A stretch of DNA of 64,000 bases from Hymenobacter fodinae (GCF_004745825.1 NZ_SRLA01000004.1:480815-544814); one strand, 5' to 3'. Positions 22,319 through 29,661 are shown, counted from the first letter of the stretch. The notes: generated by a model not told the origin, from the sequence alone. A program made the numbers and translations.

Positions 22319-22473
22319 ACCCCTACCACCTCCTTCCCTACCCCTACAGGTTCTCCTACTACTACTCGTAGGGTTCTAGGTGGGGCCTTGTCGGTGTCAG
22401 AGGGGTCCCGCTGGGCAATGGCTTCGAATAGTTTCCCGCCTAGGCTAGCGAGATAGAGAAAGGCAGCTAGCAT
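22315..22473 (-). CDS. very small phage protein (52 aa)
   Basis: ATG at 22471-22473 opens MLAAFLYLASLGGKLFEAIAQRDP..., with a short hydrophobic start and a Val-rich end LRVVVGEPVGVGKEVVGV. Its TGA overlaps the next ATG (ATGA), evidence for translation. Too short for a family call. Confidence 0.5.
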   Translation of the reverse strand: MLAAFLYLASLGGKLFEAIAQRDPSDTDKAPPRTLRVVVGEPVGVGKEVVGV

Positions 22474-22476
22474 GGC

Positions 22477-23091
22477 TTAGTAGGCTTTACCGTGAAGACG
22501 TTCCCGCGTGGCATTGTAGCGCAGCTTTAGGTCGATGTGGGTGGCTAGGTCGACGTGATGTTGACGGGCCAATACCTCAATCCAAGTCAGCGCATCAGCC
22601 AGTGGCCCTTCCATGCAGTTGTTGGCAAATCCGGTGCGGAGCCGCACCTTCTGCATATCCATAACCGCCTGTACACAAGTCAGCAGTGCGTCGCCAAAGT
22701 TGTCAGTTCCAATAACCCAGTGGTTGGGGTCGCACTTTTGGATGCTGATTAGCGCCAAGTCTAGATTAAACCCACCAGCGAAGTCACAGAGCCGGATATA
22801 GGCGTCGGCTAATTCGTCGCCTACGGTATCCTTTACCGTGCTTTTAAAGAACCAAGGATAATCTTCTGAGCTTTGGGGCGCGTGGTAAGTACCGTTAGAC
22901 ATAGCCACTAGGCGGTCAATGTCTAACGCCCCTGCGTTGCGACCCTTTCGGTCGGCTTCTTGTGCCTCTCCTAATTCTCCTATAACCAGCATTAGTAGTT
23001 GCCCAGCGTTCGGGCGTACATCCCAAAACCCTTTGGCTTTCGCCGCTTCATGGCACCGGGGAATGAGTTCAAGTAGGTTGATGGTCTGCAT
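22477..23091 (-). CDS. MazG-like nucleotide pyrophosphohydrolase
   Basis: 204 residues. The MazG-like helical core is seen as GQLLMLVIGELGEAQEADRKGR (EL.EA.EA(D), about residues 30-52) and DTVGDELADAYIRLCDFAG (E..D, about 88-108). These Glu/Asp pairs bind metal in the all-alpha NTP-PPase fold. It would hydrolyse NTPs or dNTPs to monophosphates, and phage versions may reset host (p)ppGpp or nucleotide pools. C-terminal 100 residues are extra to the core. Confidence 0.75.
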   Translation of the reverse strand: MQTINLLELIPRCHEAAKAKGFWDVRPNAGQLLMLVIGELGEAQEADRKGRNAGALDIDRLVAMSNGTYHAPQSSEDYPWFFKSTVKDTVGDELADAYIRLCDFAGGFNLDLALISIQKCDPNHWVIGTDNFGDALLTCVQAVMDMQKVRLRTGFANNCMEGPLADALTWIEVLARQHHVDLATHIDLKLRYNATRERLHGKAY

Positions 23092-23093
23092 GG

Positions 23094-23336
23094 TTACCGG
23101 CGACGTTTAGAAGGTGTAGGAGTGGCTGTTAAGGCTTGTAGTTCCGCAATGGTGCGCGGGGCGGAACCCGCTGGGGCGCCTGGCTTGGTGGCCTTTAGGT
23201 AGGCCAGCCGGTCAGGGTGGTTGAAGTCAAGACCCCGCATGTAGGCGGCTAATCCAAACTTGGGTTCTGGTTCTTTATCACCACGGGCAATGGCTCGTTC
23301 GCGGCGCTGCTCAGTGAGGGTGTTCTTGGTAGGCAT
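23094..23336 (-). CDS. hypothetical basic phage protein
   Basis: 80 residues, charged, with GLAAYMRGLDFNHPDRLAYLKATKPG and a basic end SKRRR. No family recognised. Confidence 0.5.
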   Translation of the reverse strand: MPTKNTLTEQRRERAIARGDKEPEPKFGLAAYMRGLDFNHPDRLAYLKATKPGAPAGSAPRTIAELQALTATPTPSKRRR

Positions 23337-23338
23337 GG

Positions 23339-23845
23339 CTAGTCTTCTGAATAAGGGGTGGGGGCTGGGATGTACACGAGGTTGGCTTTTGCCATCTCCT
23401 GCATGTGTGTCATGGCGGCTTGCTTCTGGCCAGCATCCAGGCTGCAGAAGAGGCGCAGGGCCTCCCCTACTGAGTCGCTGAGCTGGTTGAAGTAGTCTGA
23501 ATCCTCTAGCCCGAAATGCGCCTGTATGGCGACCATCAGCTTATCGACGTGGGCGGTGGTAAGGCCTAGCTGTTGTTTGGCCGCCTGCTTCATCACGCCG
23601 AGGTAGGTCATCTGGCGCAGGCTGTAGTCCAAGGAGAAGGCCGAGCCAGCCATCAGTTCGATCAACGCCCCAGCACGTTGGCGCTTCTCAGGGTCGAGGT
23701 TGTTGGTAGGGCGTGGGCGGTGCGTATGGATGCGGCCAGTAGCGCGGGAGCGTTGGGCCATGGTAATTGGTGCTTCTGCCGTAGTGGTGGCAAAGAGGGC
23801 GGCGGGCGTAGCAGGCGCCATGCCCAGGGTTTTCAGGGTACTCAT
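23339..23845 (-). CDS. hypothetical phage protein
   Basis: 168 residues; all-helical after residue 50 (...MAGSAFSLDYSLRQMTYLGVMKQAAKQQLGLTTAHVDKLMVAIQ...). The first 45 residues are Ala/Thr-rich and probably disordered. Function unknown. Confidence 0.5.
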   Translation of the reverse strand: MSTLKTLGMAPATPAALFATTTAEAPITMAQRSRATGRIHTHRPRPTNNLDPEKRQRAGALIELMAGSAFSLDYSLRQMTYLGVMKQAAKQQLGLTTAHVDKLMVAIQAHFGLEDSDYFNQLSDSVGEALRLFCSLDAGQKQAAMTHMQEMAKANLVYIPAPTPYSED

Positions 23846-24102
23846 GATTCAATGATTCTGGTGAAGCTTCCGAAGTCCAGCAGGCGCTGCAGCTGGTTGG
23901 GGTAAGCATCGGGGTTGATGGGATAGGCCGGGCGCCACGCGGTTTCTGTGGGCAGTCGGCGTTGCATTTGCAGGGTGGTATTGGACCGGTCAGTGTGGGT
24001 GACTCTGTACACCAGTTGGTCGGTGTGGCACTGATAGAGGCCACACAGCGGGCTCGGCGGGTTAGGCTCGGCGGCTTTTGGCTTGCTTGACTTGGGCGGC
24101 AT
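23842..24102 (-). CDS. hypothetical phage protein
   Basis: 86 residues from MPPKSSKPKAAEP, basic and proline rich, then LPTETAWRPAYPINPDAYPNQL... Overlaps its upstream gene by about 40 nt and its downstream gene by ATGA. Confidence 0.4.
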   Translation of the reverse strand: MPPKSSKPKAAEPNPPSPLCGLYQCHTDQLVYRVTHTDRSNTTLQMQRRLPTETAWRPAYPINPDAYPNQLQRLLDFGSFTRIIES

Positions 24103-24334
24103 CACGTTTCGGTTTAAGCCACTCCCATTCATCATAAGCAGCGGTTGCCCATGCCTCTGGTTTACTGAGGGCTTCCTGTCCTAGCTTAGCTACCAAGGAC
24201 TCTAGCAGCGCCAGGCGGCTTGGGAAGGGTGGCAGGCGTTCAGTTTGCTTCTTCGGCTCCGACTTCGGGCGGTGGCCCGTGCTGCCGAACGGGTTGCGTG
24301 TCCCGCCCGGCAGTCCATAGTAGTTGCGGCCCAT
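24062..24334 (-). CDS. hypothetical phage protein
   Basis: 90 residues (MGRNYYGLPGGTRNPFGSTG...), a Pro-rich start and a helical end with SKPEAWATAAYDEWEWLKPKRDAAQ. Follows the PP-loop gene by 4 nt. No family recognised. Confidence 0.45.
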   Translation of the reverse strand: MGRNYYGLPGGTRNPFGSTGHRPKSEPKKQTERLPPFPSRLALLESLVAKLGQEALSKPEAWATAAYDEWEWLKPKRDAAQVKQAKSRRA

Positions 24335-24338
24335 AGAG

Positions 24339-25265
24339 TTAATCGCCGCAGAAGCAGCTAATAGGTTGAGGTGGGGCTTCTAGTAAGGCGCGGCGCTGGT
24401 CTTCAATGGGGCGCCGGCCAACACGGTTGAGAAATGCTTGCAGCGGGAGCTTATCAATGAAGGTGGTGCGAGTAGCTTCTTCTGTCTCGGCAAGCACTTG
24501 CGCTGCAATAGGGGTCTCATCGGTTAAGAGCTGCAGTTTTGCCTTGTTCTTTTCAAAGCAGAAGCGGCAATTACCCTCGTAGCTTTCAAGCTGCAGATCA
24601 AAGGGTTGGCGTCTCCAAAAAGCCCGTACATCCTTTTCTGTGATACCTGCGTCGGCTAGAGGGTAAACATTGTCCCAGCGGGGCTCTTTGCTATCCTTGC
24701 TCTTGTGTAGCCGGTGGGGCTCGTCAGCACGAATACCTTGCACCATTTGCCAGTGTGTGTATCCTTGACTGCGCATAAAGTCGCGCATCACACGCACCTT
24801 CAATTCTTGGGTGCAGAACTTAGCCGCAATATTGGGCAGCATCAGCACCTCTCGTATCCGATTGGGCTCCTGGAACAGTGGGTAACCTTTTGCTGCTCTG
24901 GCTTTAGCTTTGTTATCACGGGGCTTGCCAGGGGAGAGATACGCGGCCATGATCCGACGCCAAAAGGGGGAATTAGCAATGGCTTGCCGGAGGTAGGCTA
25001 CATCGGTACTAAACCAGTCTACTCGGGCGCAGGTGTCATAGGTTACTTCCTTCCACCCATTAACAGCGCAGTACTCTAGGTAGCGAATGGGAGCCCCCCA
25101 ATACAGTTGCTGATCGCGGAGGAAGTCAAGACTGCGGTTATCCTCCCAGCCTGTATTGACAAACAAGATGTAGTCATCAGGGCCTAAGCCTTTCTGTATT
25201 TCCAGGTACGTCATGACACCTGAGCTGCGGCCGCTGCTATCTGATATTACTCGTGGAATACCCAT
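24339..25265 (-). CDS. PAPS reductase-like PP-loop protein
   Basis: 308 residues. N-terminal PP-loop in the variant form SDSSGRSSGVMTYL (SG(R)(S)S at residues 10-15 in place of the usual SGGKDS), then YILFVNTGWEDNRSLDFLRD (strand, T.WE), a VDWFSTDVAYLRQAIANSPFW region, and a second part with FCTQELKVRVMRDFM, MVQGIRADEPHRL and DLQLESYEGNCRFCFEKNK. The CRFC pair and the C-terminal CFCG could bind a metal. Related phage proteins are adenylyl-transfer or sulfur-transfer enzymes (DndC is one relative); the substrate here is unknown. It might act in nucleic-acid modification. Confidence 0.7.
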   Translation of the reverse strand: MGIPRVISDSSGRSSGVMTYLEIQKGLGPDDYILFVNTGWEDNRSLDFLRDQQLYWGAPIRYLEYCAVNGWKEVTYDTCARVDWFSTDVAYLRQAIANSPFWRRIMAAYLSPGKPRDNKAKARAAKGYPLFQEPNRIREVLMLPNIAAKFCTQELKVRVMRDFMRSQGYTHWQMVQGIRADEPHRLHKSKDSKEPRWDNVYPLADAGITEKDVRAFWRRQPFDLQLESYEGNCRFCFEKNKAKLQLLTDETPIAAQVLAETEEATRTTFIDKLPLQAFLNRVGRRPIEDQRRALLEAPPQPISCFCGD

Positions 25266-25268
25266 AGA

Positions 25269-25373
25269 TCAGAGATGTAGCAGTGAACCCAGTAGGGCGA
25301 AGAAGGCGGTACCTAACAGCACCAAGGGGAGCGGTAGGATGCGCTGCACGGGGCGGGTTTCTAGGGCTCTCAT
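25269..25373 (-). CDS. very small membrane peptide (34 aa)
   Basis: ATG (25371-25373) overlaps the previous stop by ATGA; 34 residues MRALETRPVQRILPL..., of which about 18 form one hydrophobic span ending LLHL. Too short for a family call. Confidence 0.45.
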   Translation of the reverse strand: MRALETRPVQRILPLPLVLLGTAFFALLGSLLHL

Positions 25374-25528
25374 AGGGTGGCAGGTTTTACTTTGTAGTAA
25401 GATTTCCCACCACAGCGCGGGCAGGCTAAGTCACGCACTACTGGGTCTTTTGTGGGCACCCAAACCCGTTCATCGTAGGGATGCACATTGCGGCACCGCG
25501 TACACTTGCAGGTCTCTGGCTTACTCAC
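25370..25528 (-). CDS. small zinc-ribbon phage protein (52 aa)
   Basis: GTG start at 25526-25528, in an 8-nt overlap with the preceding gene, preceded by AAAGGAGGGGTGG. Sequence has TCKCTRCRNVHPYDERVW and CPRCGGKSYYK, i.e. two C-x(2)-C-type knuckles (CKC.RC and CPRC) giving a zinc ribbon. Likely nucleic-acid binding. Confidence 0.65.
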   Translation of the reverse strand: MSKPETCKCTRCRNVHPYDERVWVPTKDPVVRDLACPRCGGKSYYKVKPATL

Positions 25529-26078
25529 CTTCCACCCCTCCTTTCTTTCCTACTGTGGGGGCCTGGGGGAGTGGTTGCCAGTGAGTTACTTCCCATAGGC
25601 ACCAACCGTCCTCTAGTAATTCCCAGTTAGTGCCATAACCTTTGCATACCGCCACCAGCACCTTGAACTCGCTTGAGTTGCTGAATGGGCGGGCATACAC
25701 TAGCACCTCTTCAGACCGACGCACATTCAGTGCATCCTCTTCGTCGTAATCATCTTCATCGGGGGCGCTGCCGTAGGTAACTTTATCAGGCAGTATCTCC
25801 GGCAACCTATCCTCTACACTCACCCACTTCTCTACTTCTGGCGCTACCGTGGTGGGCTGTTGGGCTAGGGCACGGAGAGGCGTTGCAACATCGTGTCTGC
25901 CTAGCATCTCAAGAACACTTATTGCGTTTTCGAGTGCTGGCGCTACCGTGGTGGGGTGGGACGAGAGAGCGATAATTCCACTGAGAGCATCACATACTAG
26001 GCTACGAGGTACTAGCCGGCCTTTGCCCTGGCCTATCAGCTTCTTTACGTGCTCTAATTGCTCTATTGTATTGCTCAT
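25521..26078 (-). CDS. DUF551-domain phage protein 2
   Basis: 185 residues. C-terminal DUF551 part: EKWVSVEDRLPEILP, EVLVYARPF...., then LWEVTHWQPLPQAP. An internal near-repeat (SSHPTTVAPALE and AQQPTTVAPEVE; GGCGCTACCGTGGTGGG appears twice in the DNA, around 25839 and 25939) precedes it. Ends KKGGVEGE like the other DUF551 gene; the codons give an AAAGGAGGGGTGG sequence. Confidence 0.65.
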   Translation of the reverse strand: MSNTIEQLEHVKKLIGQGKGRLVPRSLVCDALSGIIALSSHPTTVAPALENAISVLEMLGRHDVATPLRALAQQPTTVAPEVEKWVSVEDRLPEILPDKVTYGSAPDEDDYDEEDALNVRRSEEVLVYARPFSNSSEFKVLVAVCKGYGTNWELLEDGWCLWEVTHWQPLPQAPTVGKKGGVEGE

Positions 26079-26141
26079 TACCTTCGTATTGTTATTAGTG
26101 GAGTACCAGAGCCAGCAGGTCGTATCTGCTGGCTCGTTTCA

Positions 26142-26306
26142 TTAGCGGCGACGATGCAGCGAGAGGATGGTAGGCTGATCGTTGGGTAGGCCAGGATTGG
26201 TAGCCGCAGTGGGCAGTACTACCGCCTGTTGGTAGGCTCGTTTCTTGGCCGTGATGTGCTCCCCTAGGGTGGGGAGCTGGTAGTCTTTCTTGGTGGGGAG
26301 GGCCAT
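26142..26306 (-). CDS. very small phage protein (54 aa)
   Basis: 54 residues from MALPTKKDYQLPTLGEH; starts 2 nt after the preceding stop. Pro/Thr rich with a basic end (SLHRRR). Unknown. Confidence 0.4.
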   Translation of the reverse strand: MALPTKKDYQLPTLGEHITAKKRAYQQAVVLPTAATNPGLPNDQPTILSLHRRR

Positions 26307-26308
26307 GG

Positions 26309-26563
26309 CTAGTTGGCTTCTGGCATGGGATGGCCTGGGCACCCCGTTTGATAATCCCACTTATCACAGTCCCCCATAGGCAGGACTCGCTTGCCCTCCC
26401 GTTGAGCCTGTCGCAATTCCTCTTTGGCTTCTTGGGCTGTTAGGTCACGACCTGTTTCAGTGTCCGTAAAGAGGTTTTTTAGTTGACTCTTAGTCATGTT
26501 GCGGAGAGCACCTTCGACGCTCAATCCCATGTGGCGAGTGTACATTGTCATACTTGTAGGCAC
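26309..26563 (-). CDS. small conserved phage protein with C-terminal CD..GC.GH motif
   Basis: 84 residues. MGLSVEGALRNMTKSQLKNLFTDTETGRDLTAQEAKEELRQAQREGKRVLPMGDCDKWDYQTGCPGHPM fits a widespread small phage family with an N-terminal helix-turn-helix-like stretch and a C-terminal GDCDKWDY..GCPGH segment, possibly metal binding. Function unknown. Confidence 0.6.
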   Translation of the reverse strand: MPTSMTMYTRHMGLSVEGALRNMTKSQLKNLFTDTETGRDLTAQEAKEELRQAQREGKRVLPMGDCDKWDYQTGCPGHPMPEAN

Positions 26564-26589
26564 TTTAGAAAGCTGAGTAACTGAGAGGA

Positions 26590-26862
26590 CTAGGCGGCGG
26601 CAGAGGCGACTACTTGCACCGTGTAAGGCTTGACAGGGGCCATAAACTCTAGCTCGGCATCGGGCAAGGCCTGCTCCAGATGGGCGTAGATGGGTGCATA
26701 GGCGGCTTGCTCTTCCTCGTATTTCTCAGCGCGGAAAGCATCAACTACTTCTAGGTAGTCGGTATCGAGGCCGGCCTGAAACAGGCGCTCCCGTAGTTCG
26801 TTGAGGGCGTTGGTGGCGCCAATGGCTTTGTTAGCGGTGGCGTATTCTGCGGTAGTAGGCAT
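26590..26862 (-). CDS. hypothetical phage protein
   Basis: 90 residues, acidic and helical (AIGATNALNELRERLFQAGLDTDYLEVVDAFRAEKYEEEQAA). No family recognised. Confidence 0.5.
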   Translation of the reverse strand: MPTTAEYATANKAIGATNALNELRERLFQAGLDTDYLEVVDAFRAEKYEEEQAAYAPIYAHLEQALPDAELEFMAPVKPYTVQVVASAAA

Positions 26863-26866
26863 AGGA

Positions 26867-27271
26867 TTAAGCAGCTAGTCGTTGGAGGGATTGGCGTTCG
26901 TTGTAGCGGCGGTCAGTTTCTTTCCGCACATTCTTGAGCCAGCGTAGGAGTTCAGACCAATCGGAGCGGGTTTGCAGGTTGGTCTCTATCGTCTCTATCT
27001 CTTCTGGCTCGTAGACCGAAATGGCGTTCTTGGCCTTGGTCTGCTTGAGGATGAGCTTGCGCAGCTCGGCTAGCACCACGAATTCAGCGAGGTCGGGCTC
27101 TCTTCCGCAGCGCAGCGCGTGTATGGTTTGCGCTACTCGCAGCCGGTCTTGCCACTCAGAGGGGTTGACGTTCTTCGGCAGCAGGGCCAGCGCTTCCCAG
27201 GCGGCGAACTTGCCTTCTGTCTGGTAGAGTAGCCCCCGTAGGCGCTGCTGGTCGTGGTAGCTGGTTGCCAT
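26867..27271 (-). CDS. hypothetical phage protein
   Basis: 134 residues, helical throughout (WEALALLPKNVNPSEWQDRLRVAQTIHALRCGREPD..., ...WSELLRWLKNVRKETDRRYNERQ). A basic C-terminus suggests nucleic acid contact; no family recognised. Confidence 0.5.
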   Translation of the reverse strand: MATSYHDQQRLRGLLYQTEGKFAAWEALALLPKNVNPSEWQDRLRVAQTIHALRCGREPDLAEFVVLAELRKLILKQTKAKNAISVYEPEEIETIETNLQTRSDWSELLRWLKNVRKETDRRYNERQSLQRLAA

Positions 27272-27275
27272 CGGG

Positions 27276-27548
27276 CTAGGCCTCGTACTTCACCCCGCAA
27301 AAGGGGCAGTAGGTAAAGTGGACAGCGATAGTCTTCTTTTCAATGCGCCCCGGCGTCTTGTCCTTTTTAATGCGCTGATAGTTGTATCTGTAATCGAAGT
27401 GGCCCCTCCACACCCCAGTTCGCATGTTCACAACTAGGTTTTGAAAGCCATTACTTGCATCTCCCTTTTCAATGAGAGCAGATTCACCAGCCCGGTCTTT
27501 CAGCCATTGGAGCGTGCTGGCCTCGTTATCAATAATGCAGTTACACAT
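27276..27548 (-). CDS. small zinc-binding-like phage protein
   Basis: 90 residues starting MCNCIIDNE and ending YCPFCGVKYEA; two Cys pairs (CNC, CPFC) suggest a zinc site bringing the ends together. The middle is a beta-rich ...NGFQNLVVNMRTGVWRGHFDYRYN. Unknown function. Confidence 0.55.
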   Translation of the reverse strand: MCNCIIDNEASTLQWLKDRAGESALIEKGDASNGFQNLVVNMRTGVWRGHFDYRYNYQRIKKDKTPGRIEKKTIAVHFTYCPFCGVKYEA

Positions 27549-27559
27549 AGTCGTATCAG

Positions 27560-27799
27560 TTAGAGAGAGGCAGCGCTGATGTGCAGCTGGGTTTCGTTTT
27601 CCTCAGCCGCTTTGAACTCGGCTTCCAGGTAGGCGGCCTCATCGGTGAGGTCCATGTTGTCATGCAGCTTGGCGTACACCACAATGGCTTGCATGGCCTG
27701 GTAGCGGCAGCCCACGGCGCAGGCGGCTACGGATTGGCGCAGGTAGCGCAGCTCTACCGGATTGATGCGGGGCTTGATAGTTGAAGGCGCAATCGTCAT
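27560..27799 (-). CDS. hypothetical phage protein
   Basis: 79 residues, mostly helical (VELRYLRQSVAACAVGCRYQAMQAIVVYAKLHDN...). The 75-nt spacer upstream (27800-27874) carries a hairpin and the ACAAACAGCCCC leader element. Confidence 0.45.
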   Translation of the reverse strand: MTIAPSTIKPRINPVELRYLRQSVAACAVGCRYQAMQAIVVYAKLHDNMDLTDEAAYLEAEFKAAEENETQLHISAASL

Positions 27800-27874
27800 C
27801 TTTGCAGTCGTTAAGTAGGTTAGTGAATGGCCCCGGTTTTGTGTCCAGCAGCACCGGGGCTGTTTGTTTTTAGG

Positions 27875-28051
27875 TTAGTCGTTGAAGCCAGCTAGCGGGC
27901 TGGTGTAGTAGATCCGGGCATCTTCAGCGGCCCATGCCTGCGTGAATGCAGTCCAGCACTTGTCGCACATGGGCTTGTTGCCTTTCCAGCTGATGAAGGC
28001 AGTGCGGCACTTTATGCAAAAGCATTGCTTAGGGGCGGTGGCGCTTCTCAT
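27875..28051 (-). CDS. small zinc-finger phage protein (58 aa)
   Basis: ATG at 28049-28051. 58 residues: KQCFCIKCRTAFISWKGNKPMCDKCWTAF. Two C-x(2)-C pairs (C-x-C-x2-C and C-x2-C) separated by about 15 residues make a compact zinc finger. It follows a repeated 23-nt leader (28059-28081). Confidence 0.6.
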   Translation of the reverse strand: MRSATAPKQCFCIKCRTAFISWKGNKPMCDKCWTAFTQAWAAEDARIYYTSPLAGFND

Positions 28052-28058
28052 AGCACGC

Positions 28059-28081
28059 GGGGCTGTTTGTGTGTAGAGGGG
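28059..28081 (-). repeat. 23-nt intercistronic leader repeat, copy 1
   Basis: On the minus strand CCCCTCTACACACAAACAGCCCC (split: CCCCTCTACACAC + AAACAGCCCC) lies between a stop codon and the ATG of the zinc-finger gene. An identical 23-nt copy lies before the gene at 28085-28423 and a shortened one (ACAAACAGCCCC) before 27799. Confidence 0.8.
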
Positions 28082-28084
28082 CAG

Positions 28085-28423
28085 CTAGGGGTGGATAAGG
28101 CCTAGGTCAAGCAGGTACATGACCCCAGCGGGCGTAATCATATTGAAGCCGTGCCCGCGAGTAGCTAGCCCGGCATCTACTAGCCATGTGCGGTCGGATT
28201 TGCTGATGAGGTCACCATCCGCCGTGCATTGCATTAATTGGAGTAAGCAGGCTTCAATGGGCTTAGCCGTGGCGGGGTCGAACAAGGGAGTAGTGTACCC
28301 CTTGGCGATGCTGCGCAGGTTATCTACTGTGTCAGCCAACTCGACTATGGCGCCGCTGCGCTCATCTATGTGTTGCGTTGGACCGTAGTAGTTGCGTAAT
28401 TCTTGAATGCGATCTGAGTTCAT
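28085..28423 (-). CDS. hypothetical phage protein
   Basis: 112 residues (MNSDRIQELRNYYGPTQHIDERSGAIVEL...), helical, ending with a winged-helix-like stretch LISKSDRTWLVDAGLATRGHGFNMITPAGVMYLLDLGLI. Could be a small regulatory protein; no family confirmed. Confidence 0.5.
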   Translation of the reverse strand: MNSDRIQELRNYYGPTQHIDERSGAIVELADTVDNLRSIAKGYTTPLFDPATAKPIEACLLQLMQCTADGDLISKSDRTWLVDAGLATRGHGFNMITPAGVMYLLDLGLIHP

Positions 28424-28427
28424 GGTG

Positions 28428-28450
28428 GGGGCTGTTTGTGTGTAGAGGGG
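28428..28450 (-). repeat. 23-nt intercistronic leader repeat, copy 2
   Basis: The same 23 nt as at 28059-28081, exactly between the methyltransferase stop (28451) and the next ATG (28423). Confidence 0.8.
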
Positions 28451-29200
28451 TTAGGCGTTGGGGGCAGTTAGCTTGACCAGTACCGTCTGCACATTTGTGC
28501 CACTCTCTTTGAAGGCACCCGCTTCGAACCATTCCACCACTCTGCCGTGGGCTTCCACGAAAGCGGCGAACTCAGTGCAGGCTGTTCTAGCTGAGTGCAG
28601 GAAGGCGGGGCTCATAATGGCTAGCAGGGTGCCGCCTGGCTTGAGGAAATTGAAGGCATGGCGCACATGCTTCATGTCTTGACCCTTCGTAAAAGGAGGG
28701 TTCATAACTACCATCTGGTAGTCTGGGGCGGCCTTCACGGTGAGAAAGTCGCAGTTCATTACATCGTATCCTTTACCCCGAAGGATAGCGACACTGTCAG
28801 CGTCTATCTCGCAGCAGTCCACGTCACCGCCTGCTTTATACAAAGCATCAGCGATGGCGCCTTCGCCAGCAGAGGGCTCTAGAATCACACCTTGGCGGAT
28901 GTTGGGGCAATGCGCTAGTACACGGGCCACCACTGCGGCAGGGGTGTAGAAAGCTTGCGTTGCCTTCTTTGTGCTTACTACCGTTCCGCCTGCGAGTAAT
29001 TGGGCTAATTGCTCACGAGGGTCACGTTGAAATAGAAAGGCTTGACGCTTGGTGTTCCACTTACCGCCAGCGGCTTCTAATACCTTCTTGAGCTCGTTGT
29101 ACAACTTAGGTTCTACCCGCTCAACAGGGGGAGTTACCATGTCTGCGGTTTGCGTGCAGCGGGCGAGTAATTCGGCGGCTTGTGTGCTAATGTTCTTCAT
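28451..29200 (-). CDS. DNA adenine methyltransferase-like protein
   Basis: 249 residues. SAM-binding motif I LEPSAGEGAIADAL (about residues 105-118), then VVMNPPFTKGQD (NPPF, motif IV) as in N6-adenine methyltransferases. Terminal motif ...GGTLLAIMSPAFL follows. Transfers methyl groups to DNA, perhaps protecting phage DNA against host restriction. First gene of the unit driven by the palindrome-containing promoter at 29261-29315. Confidence 0.85.
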   Translation of the reverse strand: MKNISTQAAELLARCTQTADMVTPPVERVEPKLYNELKKVLEAAGGKWNTKRQAFLFQRDPREQLAQLLAGGTVVSTKKATQAFYTPAAVVARVLAHCPNIRQGVILEPSAGEGAIADALYKAGGDVDCCEIDADSVAILRGKGYDVMNCDFLTVKAAPDYQMVVMNPPFTKGQDMKHVRHAFNFLKPGGTLLAIMSPAFLHSARTACTEFAAFVEAHGRVVEWFEAGAFKESGTNVQTVLVKLTAPNA

Positions 29201-29260
29201 GGCGTTCTAGCTACTGGTGTGGTGGCTGCCCCCAACTGGGGGTGTGCCGGTGCGGTGATT

Positions 29261-29315
29261 CAAAGGTGAAATATTTACGTATAATTACCAAATGTTCTAC
29301 GTAAATATTTCACCT
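29261..29315 (-). promoter_or_regulatory. early promoter of the methyltransferase unit with 18-bp inverted-repeat operator
   Basis: Two perfect 18-nt arms, AGGTGAAATATTTACGTA (29264-29281) and its complement (29298-29315), enclose 16 nt. On the minus strand the promoter reads TTTG (29292-29289), 20 nt, CACCTTTG (29268-29261), the Bacteroidota arrangement with one change in the -7 box. Transcription would start about 54 nt before the ATG at 29200. The segment TTTGGTAAT..ACGTAAAT is shared with the repressor promoter. Confidence 0.75.
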
Positions 29316-29337
29316 GAAAGGGCAAAAAAATATCTGC

Positions 29338-29658
29338 TTAGAAGGGAGGCGCTAAGTTGTTAGGTAAATTATTCCCGTGTTTTTCATCGTATTCCTTATC
29401 AAATGCCGCCATTTCCGCTAGCCTTTCCTCTTTACCTTCCTTTGGCATAAAGGTGCCGTGGGGCTGAGCTTTTAAGAAGTCATTCAGCATATACACCATA
29501 GAGGGATGTATATGCAACTCTATTTTTTGGCCCTCTGGCTCACTACGGAACTTTAGAATCAACCCCTCAGGAACCACTTTCAGCTTAAACCCCGCCTCAG
29601 AATCAAGCCAACATGCATTTAAGGCGCCAGGGCCTTCCTCGATCAATACAGTTATCAT
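29338..29658 (-). CDS. hypothetical early phage protein
   Basis: 106 residues. Beta-rich start (MITVLIEEGPGALNACWLDSEAGFKLKVVPEGLILKF), a conserved-looking IELHIHPSMVYMLNDFLKAQPHG core and a charged end. Lies directly after Rha (4 nt). Unknown. Confidence 0.5.
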   Translation of the reverse strand: MITVLIEEGPGALNACWLDSEAGFKLKVVPEGLILKFRSEPEGQKIELHIHPSMVYMLNDFLKAQPHGTFMPKEGKEERLAEMAAFDKEYDEKHGNNLPNNLAPPF

Positions 29659-29661
29659 GAC

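Noticed and set aside
27834..27863. GCCCCGGT/ACCGGGGC hairpin as a plus-strand terminator
   Set aside because: No plus-strand gene precedes it; more probably part of the intercistronic leader of minus-strand genes.
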